DNA of 5,343 nt. Source: Planctomycetia bacterium (GTDB taxonomy: Bacteria; Planctomycetota; Planctomycetia; Gemmatales; Gemmataceae). Where the stretch lies: NCBI GenBank assembly GCA_022616395.1, contig JAKEEV010001315.1:1-5343 (forward strand), written 5' to 3'. A model generated the notes under the pieces. That model was not told the DNA's origin and did no database searches. It saw nothing but the letters and a program-made list of their open reading frames with translations. Shown here in pieces: positions 1-5,332 of the stretch. The position numbers were made by a program, and so were the translations under genes. How positions within the stretch are numbered: the first letter of the stretch is position 1; every line of letters starts with the position of its first letter.

Positions 1-687
1 CCCGCCTGTCTGCGAATAGACCTTGTTCACCTGTCCGAAGTGGTCCGCGTCGATCATCACCAGTGTGATCGGAGCCGGAGTGCGCGTTCTGCGAAGTAAC
101 TCCTTGCGCGCGATCAGGTCGATCGCGCGGCGGTTGGGTAAGCCCGTCAGCGGATCGGTGAGCGCCATTTTCTCCAGGATCTGGTTCTTGAGTTGAAGTT
201 GAGAGAGTGCCTGTTCCAGTTCCAGAGTGCGCGTTTGCACCCGCTGTTCGAGTTCCAGATTCAGCTTCCGCAACTCATCGAGCAACTGCTCGTGACTGCG
301 TTCCAGAAGAAGCGAGCGCGAGATTGTTCTCAGCGACTGGAGCAGGTCTTCCGCGCGCCACGGCTTGAGCACCACGCGATGAACCTGGATGTGGTTGATC
401 GCATCGACCGCGTCCTGAAGGCTGGCCGTTCCGGTGATGAGTACGCGAGCGGTTCGAGGTGCTGTTTTGCGAACCCAATCGAGGAGTGAGAGTCCGGTGT
501 CGTCGGGGAGTTGGAGGTCGGCCAGGAGGATATCGACTGAGCGTTTGGAGAGGACGGCTCGGGCCTGCTCGACGGTACCAGCGGTGAGCACCTCGAAGTC
601 GGCTCCCAGTTGAGCGGTCAGAATGGCCAGTACGGCCGGATCATCATCGACGGCCAGTACCGAACACTTGTACCGGGTCACGTTCAT
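1..687 (-). CDS. REC-GGDEF response regulator (probable diguanylate cyclase), 5' part only
   Basis: I translated the minus strand from ATG at 687-685; the frame stays open for 229 codons to the window edge. Residues 8-125 form a CheY-like receiver: acidic D14/D15/D16, phospho-acceptor D57 in DILLADLQLP, T85 in LITGTA and K108 in LKPW. The KPW ending is common in receivers attached to cyclic-di-GMP output domains. Residues 126-174 are rich in L, E, Q and R with heptad spacing (LELEQRVQTRTLELEQ) and should be a dimerising coiled coil. A GGDEF domain then begins with DPLTGLPNRR (178-187) and continues to MIDADHFGQVNKVYSQTGG, where the window ends. The GG[DE]EF active-site loop lies off the edge, so catalytic competence cannot be judged. 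The expected role is phosphorylation-dependent cyclic-di-GMP synthesis in the cytoplasm. No partner kinase gene is in view. The start has only a weak Shine-Dalgarno, but the receiver begins immediately after it. The gene is divergent from the sigma factor gene. Confidence 0.93.
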   Translation of the reverse strand, partial: MNVTRYKCSVLAVDDDPAVLAILTAQLGADFEVLTAGTVEQARAVLSKRSVDILLADLQLPDDTGLSLLDWVRKTAPRTARVLITGTASLQDAVDAINHIQVHRVVLKPWRAEDLLQSLRTISRSLLLERSHEQLLDELRKLNLELEQRVQTRTLELEQALSQLQLKNQILEKMALTDPLTGLPNRRAIDLIARKELLRRTRTPAPITLVMIDADHFGQVNKVYSQTGG

Positions 688-1049
688 TGACGGGGCCTGT
701 CACGAGCGGCGGAACGCCGAACAATCACCACGCGAAACCGCTGCCTCTGGCTTGGGGCAGGACCAGAAACCGACGGATTTCGCGTCGCCCGGACCCAGGA
801 TTCCGCTCAGGCCGGCCCCGTTCTTGGGCGCGTGTGCTTGGGGAACTCCGACCGTGGGGAACTTTACAACACAACTCCCCGCTGGTCGGGCTGTGAGCGT
901 AACTTTACGCGGTCGGAGGGAATGCGCGAGGGGGGCGATTTAGGAAGTTTATTGATGCCAGGAGAAAGTCCGGGTTCTGTGGCGCACAGAAAAGAGAAAA
1001 ATGAGTGGAGCATAAGCGGAAAAAATGACGAATTTATGTATCTTGCCGC
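688..1049. other. Intergenic spacer between divergent genes, no convincing gene
   Basis: This is the first half of the 694-bp gap between the response regulator and the sigma factor. It holds small perfect hairpins: CGGCG at 707-711 with CGCCG at 715-719, which would lie in the response-regulator leader on the minus strand, and CTGCCTC at 741-747 with GGGGCAG at 754-760. The larger dyad at 846-918 is listed separately. Short frames exist in all directions, but none has protein-like composition. The best is a 32-codon frame at 955-1053 preceded by AGGAAG, and I do not accept it as a gene. I found no convincing minus-strand promoter for the response regulator. Confidence 0.5.
846..918. repeat. 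Nested inverted repeat with central-type dyad, possible operator
   Basis: CTCCGACCG at 846-854 is exactly complementary in inverted order to CGGTCGGAG at 910-918. Immediately inside the right arm is a compact dyad, GCGTAA-CT-TTACGC at 897-910. Its core AACTTTAC (901-908) also occurs at 860-867, next to the left arm, giving two direct copies 41 bp apart, close to four helical turns. A further short stem, GGGGA with TCCCC (856-860 and 876-880), lies inside. Both strands are possible targets because the genes on either side are divergent. The 14-bp dyad has the size and symmetry of a dimeric regulator site, but no regulator is identified and this role is inference. Confidence 0.45.
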
Positions 1050-1078
1050 TTGATCCTCCGCGAAACACCGCCTACAAT
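1050..1078 (+). promoter_or_regulatory. Sigma-70-type promoter for the sigma factor gene
   Basis: TTGATC at 1050-1055 matches the -35 consensus in four of six positions. TACAAT at 1073-1078 matches the -10 consensus in five of six. They are separated by exactly 17 bp. Transcription would start near 1085, giving a leader of about 300 nt before the ATG at 1382. I saw no better promoter closer to the gene. The prediction rests on sequence alone, and consensus use in this lineage is assumed to resemble that of E. coli. Confidence 0.6.
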
Positions 1079-1080
1079 CG

Positions 1081-1381
1081 GCGTGTTAAATGGGGGAAAC
1101 CCCAGAGCCACACGCGAACGCCAACGCGCTGCCGCCGGCTCGACTGGGATCGTCTCGCTCGACGGAATCGCCTGAAATCCGGCTCTTTTCACCGGTTTTG
1201 GAAGCAACCGCCGAACGCTTTGGACTCCTTGTCGGGTCGGGGTTTTTTATTCCCTTTCACCAGGTGGAATCAGCACACGCACTGGTGAGGAATTCGGTCT
1301 CGTTGCGTCTTTGTAAGCTCTGGACGAAAACCCGGTAACCATCCACAAACCTCATCCGACGAAAAACAGGAAAAGTCAACC
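1081..1381 (+). other. Long 5' leader of the sigma factor mRNA with stem-loops
   Basis: If the promoter at 1050-1078 is used, about 300 nt of RNA precede the sigma factor start. At its 5' end GCGTGT (1081-1086) can pair with ACACGC (1110-1115), enclosing GGGG-AAA-CCCC (1093-1103). Further along, a weak stem, GACTC (1223-1227) with GGGTC (1234-1238), is followed by GGGG and six T residues (1243-1248), which could be a poor terminator or pause site. CACCAG (1258-1263) can pair with CTGGTG (1282-1287). The ribosome binding site, AGGAAAA from 1368, lies eleven bases before the ATG. No match to a riboswitch class that I can recognise is visible, so attenuation is only a possibility. Confidence 0.35.
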
Positions 1382-2389
1382 ATGAAGACTGTCAGGCGGA
1401 AGCGATCCGGTCAATCCGCGAAGGTCGAAGACACTGCGACAACGACCTTCTCCTCGGACCTGCTGACGCCCGAAGAAGAACGGGAACTGCTCACGAGTTT
1501 TTGGGACTGCAAGAGCGAGCTGGTCCGCGTGCTGTTGCGCCACTTTCCCACCGAGTTGCGGGCTGTCCGTCCGCCTCTGGAACCGTGGCCCATGGCCCAG
1601 TTCATTCGTGAATATTGCACCGACGAACGCTGTGAAGTCATCGCCGTCCGCAGACTCCACGACCGCTACGTTCACTACAAGCACCGACTCGCAAGCGCCA
1701 ACATTCGACTCGCCGCTCACGTTGCCAAGCGATTCCGCCACCACAGCCTCGCGTACAGCGATCTTCTTCAGGAAGCCGTTTGCGGGCTGATGCAGGCCAT
1801 CGACCGCTTCGATGTGAGTCACGGCACTCGCCTCGCGACTTACGCGACGTGGTGGATTCGCCAGACGCTTCAGATCGCGGTTGCCCGGCAGTCGCACCTG
1901 GTAAGCCTCAGCCCGCACCACTTGCAGGAACTCGGCCTGCTTCAACAAGAGAGCGAAGCTCTGGCTCACGGCGGAAAGCATCTGCCAAGTCCGCAAGAGT
2001 TGGCCCACCGCACCGGAAGTTCGCTCGAACACCTCACTCACCTCCAGACCGCGACCCGCACGCCGGTTTCCCTCAACGCCGTCCTCGACGACGACAGCGA
2101 CTTCAAGTTGACCGAAGCGATGCCTGACACCGGCACTCTGGTGATGCAGGAGAACAACGAGCGTCAGGAAGCTCTCGGTTTCCTGATGGAGAACCTTCGT
2201 CCGCGTGAACGGAAGGTACTCGACCTGCGTTTCGGTCTGACTGGCCACGGCACTCACAGCCTCCGTCAGATTGGTCACTTGCTGCGGATCTCGAAGGAGC
2301 GCGTGCGTCAGATTCAGAACCGCGCGTTGGAGAAGCTCAAGGCCAACGCCGAACGAGTGGGTTGGGAGCCGAACCTGCTCTTGGAGTGA
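1382..2389 (+). CDS. RNA polymerase sigma-70 family factor, group 1/2 (RpoD/RpoS-like)
   Basis: The protein has 335 residues and an ATG start after AGGAAAA. Residues 1-25 are basic then low-complexity; a full region 1.1 is absent. Residues 28-54 (LTPEEERELL...) resemble region 1.2. Region 2 spans about 100-170: ANIRLAAHVAKRF (2.1), YSDLLQEAVCGLMQAIDRFD (2.2), then RLATYATWWIRQTL at 150-163, the promoter-melting and -10 recognition element, strongly conserved. Region 3 is about 175-250 (LPSPQELAHRTG). Region 4 is about 263-322, with LRPRERKVLDLRFGL (4.1) and the -35-binding helix-turn-helix SLRQIGHLLRISKERVRQIQ (4.2). The protein binds core RNA polymerase and directs promoter choice. At 335 residues it has RpoS-like size, much shorter than a primary RpoD, so an alternative group 2 factor is more likely than the housekeeping one. 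About 45 residues separate regions 1.2 and 2.1. It has its own promoter and terminator and appears monocistronic. Confidence 0.96.
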   Translation: MKTVRRKRSGQSAKVEDTATTTFSSDLLTPEEERELLTSFWDCKSELVRVLLRHFPTELRAVRPPLEPWPMAQFIREYCTDERCEVIAVRRLHDRYVHYKHRLASANIRLAAHVAKRFRHHSLAYSDLLQEAVCGLMQAIDRFDVSHGTRLATYATWWIRQTLQIAVARQSHLVSLSPHHLQELGLLQQESEALAHGGKHLPSPQELAHRTGSSLEHLTHLQTATRTPVSLNAVLDDDSDFKLTEAMPDTGTLVMQENNERQEALGFLMENLRPRERKVLDLRFGLTGHGTHSLRQIGHLLRISKERVRQIQNRALEKLKANAERVGWEPNLLLE

Positions 2390-2419
2390 ACCCGATTCGC
2401 TGAACTGCCCGACAACTCA

Positions 2420-2459
2420 CCCCGCGAGCCGATTGAGTTGGCTCGCGGGGTTCTTTTTT
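2420..2459 (+). terminator. Strong intrinsic terminator after the sigma factor gene
   Basis: CCCCGCGAGCC at 2420-2430 pairs perfectly with GGCTCGCGGGG at 2440-2450, an 11-bp GC-rich stem with a 9-base loop. It is followed by TTCTTTTTT (2451-2459). It begins 30 bp after the sigma factor stop codon and should end that transcript, which separates it from the 439-aa gene downstream. Confidence 0.95.
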
Positions 2460-2786
2460 CCTCTCGTTTCCCCTCGGACTACCCCCCACCCCCCTTACTT
2501 TCTGTCCGAGTGCCGTTTTCCCAGGATTTCTGGCACTTCCTCACTTTGCGGTACAAAGAGGTGGCCTTTATCGCGCGTTTTTGCTTGTTTTTCTGGACTT
2601 TGAAAAGGCCAGGGGGCGGCCACAGCGACCTTCCTTCGCGTTGTCAAAGACCGTTTCCCAACCCACAGATAAGGCTACCCTATTAGTGAACATTTGTCAA
2701 TATCCGCAGACACTGGAACTGATCGAACAGCGAACCTCCTCGGGCAGGACGGTGTCATTCCATGTTACCCTTCGCTCGTCTGCGAT
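2460..2786. other. Intergenic region upstream of the 439-aa gene, inverted repeats, no accepted gene
   Basis: The base composition is visibly different from the flanking genes, with C-tracts and T-tracts and a more AT-rich right half. Inverted repeats seen are CTCGGAC (2473-2479) with GTCCGAG (2504-2510), directly followed by AGTGCC (2509-2514) with GGCACT (2532-2537), and CTTTG/CAAAG around 2544-2557. They could be remnants of a mobile element end, regulatory hairpins or chance. An 80-codon frame starting with TTG at 2581 ends at 2823 and overlaps the next gene's ATG as ATGA. It lacks a ribosome binding site and protein-like composition, so it is not annotated as a gene. A TTGTCA at 2641-2646 resembles a -35 box, but no fitting -10 follows. 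Confidence 0.45.
2707..2720 (+). repeat. 14-bp direct repeat, copy 1
   Basis: CAGACACTGGAACT occurs here and again, without mismatch, at 2802-2815. The two copies start 95 bp apart, which is close to nine helical turns and is not a multiple of three. A frame read through both would therefore use them in different registers, which argues for a DNA- or RNA-level role rather than protein repeats. Copy 1 lies about 75 bp upstream of the predicted -10 element. Confidence 0.75.
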
Positions 2787-2795
2787 TGGTATGAT
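2787..2795 (+). promoter_or_regulatory. Extended -10 promoter for the 439-aa gene
   Basis: TGG followed by TATGAT (2790-2795) forms an extended -10 element: TGn directly before a hexamer matching the consensus in four of six positions. A weak -35, TTACCC at 2765-2770, is 19 bp upstream, a long spacing that an extended -10 can tolerate. The start of transcription would fall near 2802, at the first base of the second 14-bp repeat, leaving a leader of about 18 nt before ATG 2820. Confidence 0.45.
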
Positions 2796-2801
2796 GTTAA
2801 T

Positions 2802-2815
2802 CAGACACTGGAACT
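2802..2815 (+). repeat. 14-bp direct repeat, copy 2, at the predicted transcription start
   Basis: This is the exact second copy of CAGACACTGGAACT. It covers the predicted +1 to +14 region and ends four bases before ATG 2820, so it includes the only Shine-Dalgarno-like bases (GGA, 2810-2812) for that start. A protein bound here would block initiation of transcription. The same sequence in the mRNA would sit over the ribosome binding site. Confidence 0.75.
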
Positions 2816-2819
2816 CCCC

Positions 2820-4139
2820 ATGAGCGAGACGCCCAACACACCGTCATCCACGAACCCACAACCTGACCGACCGGTCACCACTCGGTTCGGAACCCCAGAA
2901 GGTCGCGCCCAACTCGCTAGGGCGGACATCATCCTCGTCAGCGACCCAGTACAGCAAACCCGCTCGGTGCTTTACGGACGGGAGACGCTGGAGGAGATCG
3001 TCCGGTCCGGCACCAGCCGTGACGCCGTGGTCGTCACCATCCAGTTGGACTCCGCAACCGAAGAACTGGACGAACTCGAAACGCTGATCCGGGAGATCAA
3101 GGGGCGTTCGTCCTTCCGCCCAGCCGACCTTTTTCCCAAGTTCGTGATCGACACGGCCTCTTTCGGCTCCCACCCAGACCTTCTCGGCCCTGTCCGGCAT
3201 GCCCTCGACGAACTCCGCAATCAGCACCGGACGCTGCTCCCGCGTGTGCAGTTACGGTTCTACTACTCCGTCCAGGCCGCCGGTTTCACCACGGCGCACG
3301 AGGAACTCCGACTGGCAGCCGAGAGGGCGAACGAACCGAATGGCTACCTCGTTCCCTTGTTGACGCTCGGCCACCTGATCTACAACCGGCTCCCCGCCGA
3401 CCTCATCAAGCCGACCCGGTGCCTGGACATCGTCCACGGGCTCGGTCCGCTTGAACGCAATATCGGCGTGCGGTGCCGCTCACTCCTGGTCAGGTCGACG
3501 CCCCGTGGCCCGGCCTACTATTCCCGGCGGATGCCGAGGATGCGGTTCGGTGCCGACCGGCAGGAACGGTTGGTCGCGTTCTCCGAACACGCCTTGGAGC
3601 GGATCTGCGAACGAACCGTCTACAACTGGCGGGATTTCGGCGGGAACGGCGATGCCTTCGCCTTCTTGGACAACTGCGTCTACTTCGAGGACTGCACCGA
3701 TGCCCGTGGTGAACCGTCCTTTGTCGTATACAACTCATGCGTTCCTCACTTTGCCAGCTGGGCCTATGCGAGACACGTTCTCGGTCAACTCGCCCCACTG
3801 GGCGGAGACGCCCGCGCAAACATCGCCAGGGCGAGCACCGACCACCCACTGTACTATCGGGTCGGATACTGTCCCGTTTCCTTCCACGGAGACCTTGCCC
3901 TCGCCACCACCCTGTTGATTCCCGGCATGAACCTACGACGGGGTACGCCAGAAGGACGGCTTATTGAGAACTGTGGCTTACCGCCCACCGAAGTGGCCCG
4001 CATGAAGGCCCAAGTCGAGACTCAGCTTTCAAAGAAGGCCCTGACGGACAGCGATGACTACAGTCTGATCAAGTGGTTCCACGAGAACGGTGTTCCGCAG
4101 GTGGTGACCATCGAACGGGAAGTGTTTAAGTACGATTGA
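2820..4139 (+). CDS. Uncharacterised 439-aa protein with a DUF4258-like SEHALERICERT motif
   Basis: I do not recognise this protein. The frame is open from TTG 2694, but ATG 2820 is preferred: the 42 extra residues are not protein-like, they span the repeat and promoter, and an extended -10 lies at 2787-2795. The N-terminal 22 residues are S/T/P-rich and probably disordered. Residues 34-110 look alpha/beta (ADIILVSDP, AVVVTIQLD, acidic helix 79-94). Residues 142-200 include RVQLRFYYSVQAAG and YLVPLLTLGHLIYN. Residues 255-266, SEHALERICERT, resemble the S-x-H-A-x-x-R-x-x-x-R opening of DUF4258-type small proteins, which are related to toxin-like folds; the following FVVYNSC (301-307) could be a matching strand. 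The C-terminal third carries GYCPVSFHGDLALATTLLIPGM (349-370, read in two parts) and GTPEGRLIEN. There is no signal peptide or clear membrane segment, so it is probably cytoplasmic. It stands alone between a terminator and a terminator-like hairpin. Any nuclease or toxin role is speculation. Confidence 0.85.
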   Translation: MSETPNTPSSTNPQPDRPVTTRFGTPEGRAQLARADIILVSDPVQQTRSVLYGRETLEEIVRSGTSRDAVVVTIQLDSATEELDELETLIREIKGRSSFRPADLFPKFVIDTASFGSHPDLLGPVRHALDELRNQHRTLLPRVQLRFYYSVQAAGFTTAHEELRLAAERANEPNGYLVPLLTLGHLIYNRLPADLIKPTRCLDIVHGLGPLERNIGVRCRSLLVRSTPRGPAYYSRRMPRMRFGADRQERLVAFSEHALERICERTVYNWRDFGGNGDAFAFLDNCVYFEDCTDARGEPSFVVYNSCVPHFASWAYARHVLGQLAPLGGDARANIARASTDHPLYYRVGYCPVSFHGDLALATTLLIPGMNLRRGTPEGRLIENCGLPPTEVARMKAQVETQLSKKALTDSDDYSLIKWFHENGVPQVVTIEREVFKYD

Positions 4140-4318
4140 GGTCGCAGTTTCTCTTCAGTCGCGGCACGACAGCAGGAACTGTCCCCCTTCCCGGAAGTCT
4201 GTCCTCTTTAATTGCTGAAATGGGTGGGAATTCTGCCCTCCCAGTCGCTGCAACGAGTCGAGACCGGAGGCAGCTTGCGAGCACCTGTTGCCCTTCGGCG
4301 AAGGCAACCTTATCCTGA
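4140..4318. other. Hairpin-rich intergenic spacer
   Basis: No gene is supported here. Visible structures are TGGGTGGG (4221-4228) with CCCTCCCA (4236-4243), a stem with one T-T mismatch; GCTTGCGAGC near 4273-4282; and GTTGCC (4287-4292) with GGCAAC (4303-4308), extended inward by TTC/GAA (4294-4296 and 4300-4302) around one bulged C. Two similar pyrimidine-rich segments follow each other: GGAACTGTCCCCCTT (4175-4189) and GGAAGTCTGTCCTCTTT (4193-4209). CAGTCGC occurs at 4156-4162 and 4242-4248. The spacer could be a degraded repeat element or a structured RNA; the sequence alone does not decide. Confidence 0.45.
4288..4316 (+). promoter_or_regulatory. Possible promoter for the acetyltransferase gene, overlapped by an inverted repeat
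   Basis: TTGCCC at 4288-4293 and TATCCT at 4311-4316 each match the sigma-70 consensus in four of six positions and are exactly 17 bp apart. The inverted repeat GTTGCC/GGCAAC (4287-4308) covers the -35 and most of the spacer, as an operator might. Against this, a terminator-like hairpin lies between it and the gene. The call is tentative. Confidence 0.25.
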
Positions 4319-4356
4319 AAAGCCCGCGGACGGATGGCCGTGGGCTTTCTTCGTTT
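4319..4356 (+). terminator. Terminator-like hairpin between the 439-aa gene and the acetyltransferase
   Basis: AAAGCCC (4319-4325) pairs with GGGCTTT (4342-4348). An inner CGG (4327-4329) can pair with CCG (4338-4340). The tail CTTCGTTT is only moderately T-rich. It ends 11 bp before the acetyltransferase ATG. The simplest reading is the terminator of the 439-aa gene 180 bp upstream, but the same hairpin would also sit in the leader of any acetyltransferase transcript that starts further upstream. Confidence 0.65.
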
Positions 4357-4367
4357 CGGCGGCAGTG

Positions 4368-5233
4368 ATGAGTGATTCTGCTCCGTGTCAGGTGAGCGAG
4401 CCGTTTCGGGTGCGGGTCGTTGCACGCGATGAGGTCGGGCTGTTCTTTGAATGGGCCAATCGCGAAGGGTGGAACCCCGGGCGGTTCGATGGTCCGTGCT
4501 TCCACGATGCCGACCCCGGCGGGATGCTTCTCGGCGAACTGCACGGAGAACCGGTCGCGTGCATTTCGTGCGTGCGATATTCAGACGACTTCGGCTTCCT
4601 CGGTCAGTACATCGTCAAGCCGGAGTTTCGCGGACTTGGCTTTGGGCTTCGCCTCTGGACTGTCGGGATGACGAATCTCGGAAGCCGCACCGTCGGGCTG
4701 GATGGCGTTCTCGATCAAGTGAAGAACTACGAAAAGTCCGGGTTCCACTTCTCGCATCACCACATTCGATTCGGAGGAACGCTCGCGGGGAAATCGCTTT
4801 CGGGTTTAGTGCGCCTCGACGCGATTCCCTTCTCGGATGTGCTGGCCTTCGACCGCGAGTGTTTCCCGCCACACGCGAAGTCTTCTTGCGAAGCTGGATC
4901 ACTCAGCCAGAGTCCGCAGCTCTCGGCGTTGTGCGCGAGGGGAAGCTTGCTGGTATTGGAGTGGCGCGCAGAGCAGTTGAAGGGTTCAAGATCGGTCCGC
5001 TGTTCGCGAATGACATCGAAGTTGCCGAAACACTTCTGCTTGGGCTGGCGAAGGAAGTTGGTGGGCCTGTGGTGATCGATGTGCCGGAAACTTCCGCGCA
5101 TCCCTCCGCGGAAATCCTCGTTCGGAAGCACGGCCTGACGGAAATCTTTCGCTGCGCCCGGATGTATACGCGTGGCGTGCCGAAGACCGCACGCGAGAAA
5201 GTGTTCGGCATCACATCGCTCGAACTGGGCTAA
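4368..5233 (+). CDS. YitH-type GNAT N-acetyltransferase with C-terminal acetyltransferase-like domain, frame broken by one base
   Basis: The gene starts at ATG 4368 in one frame (167 codons to 4868) and its C-terminal half continues in the -1 frame from 4868 to the TAA at 5231-5233, giving 288 residues, a normal length for this family. Residues 12-135 are a GNAT domain: FLGQYIVKPEFRGLGFGLRLW holds the acetyl-CoA loop R88-G-L-G-F-G93, and YEKSGF (121-126) is the usual motif near its end. The second domain starts in FDRECFP and, after the shift, reads ATREVFLRSWI, KLAGIGVARR, FKIGPLFANDIEVAETLL and VVIDVPETSAH, ending in a CARMYTRG-type motif, as in the Acetyltransf_18 domain of YitH-like proteins. 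It should transfer an acetyl group from acetyl-CoA to an unknown amine. Without the shift the first frame gives a 235-residue product with a nonsense tail ending at 5075. It may be a recent pseudogene, a sequencing error in a C-run or a true recoding site. Confidence 0.85.
4862..4868 (+). other. Frameshift point with slippery-heptamer form T TTC CCG
   Basis: In the initial frame the bases read TGT TTC CCG CCA. The heptamer T-TTC-CCG has the X-XXY-YYZ layout of a -1 slip site, where both tRNAs can re-pair on TTT and CCC. Moving back one base continues with GCC ACA CGC, that is FP-ATREVF, exactly where the C-terminal domain must begin. One extra C in the CCC run would have the same effect, so a one-base deletion or read error explains it equally well. 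Confidence 0.7.
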
Positions 5234-5279
5234 CACGCGCAACAACTCCGCCCGAACGCTTCCCGCAACGAGCCGGGTG

Positions 5280-5288
5280 TGGTCTAAT
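5280..5288 (+). promoter_or_regulatory. Extended -10 promoter for the gene starting at 5333
   Basis: TGG directly precedes TCTAAT (5283-5288), which matches the -10 consensus in five of six positions. The -35 region TTCCCG (5260-5265), 17 bp upstream, is weak. The start of transcription would be near 5295, about 38 bases before the ATG. The layout resembles the extended -10 at 2787-2795. Confidence 0.4.
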
Positions 5289-5332
5289 CCATACTCACTC
5301 AACAACGATTTCTCACCGCCGGAGATTTGTCC

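Noticed and set aside
955..1053. 32-codon frame preceded by AGGAAG (942-947)
   Set aside because: The ribosome binding site spacing is good, but the peptide is low-complexity and hydrophilic, and the frame ends inside the -35 box of the sigma factor promoter. There is no independent support.
1376..2278. 300-codon minus-strand frame opposite the sigma factor gene
   Set aside because: It lies entirely on the complement of a clearly conserved sigma factor. Its composition is that of a high-GC shadow frame and it has no recognisable motif.
2762..2794. Ten-residue leader peptide upstream of the 439-aa gene
   Set aside because: It lies upstream of the predicted transcription start and overlaps the -10 element, so it would not be in the mRNA.
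2694..2819. Extension of the 439-aa protein by 42 residues from a TTG start
   Set aside because: The added residues are not protein-like, the TTG has no ribosome binding site, and the stretch contains the predicted promoter and both 14-bp repeats in different reading registers.
2581..2823. 80-codon frame from TTG ending in an ATGA overlap with the 439-aa gene
   Set aside because: The overlap looks like translational coupling, but the TTG lacks a ribosome binding site, no promoter fits and the peptide has no family features. I could not exclude it completely.
4141..4257. Degenerate CRISPR-like repeats around the two CAGTCGC copies
   Set aside because: There are only two short, imperfect matches with irregular surroundings, no regular repeat-spacer pattern and no cas gene in view.
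4757..5305. 182-codon minus-strand frame opposite the acetyltransferase 3' half
   Set aside because: The plus strand encodes the conserved second domain of the acetyltransferase here. The minus frame has no ribosome binding site and no family resemblance.
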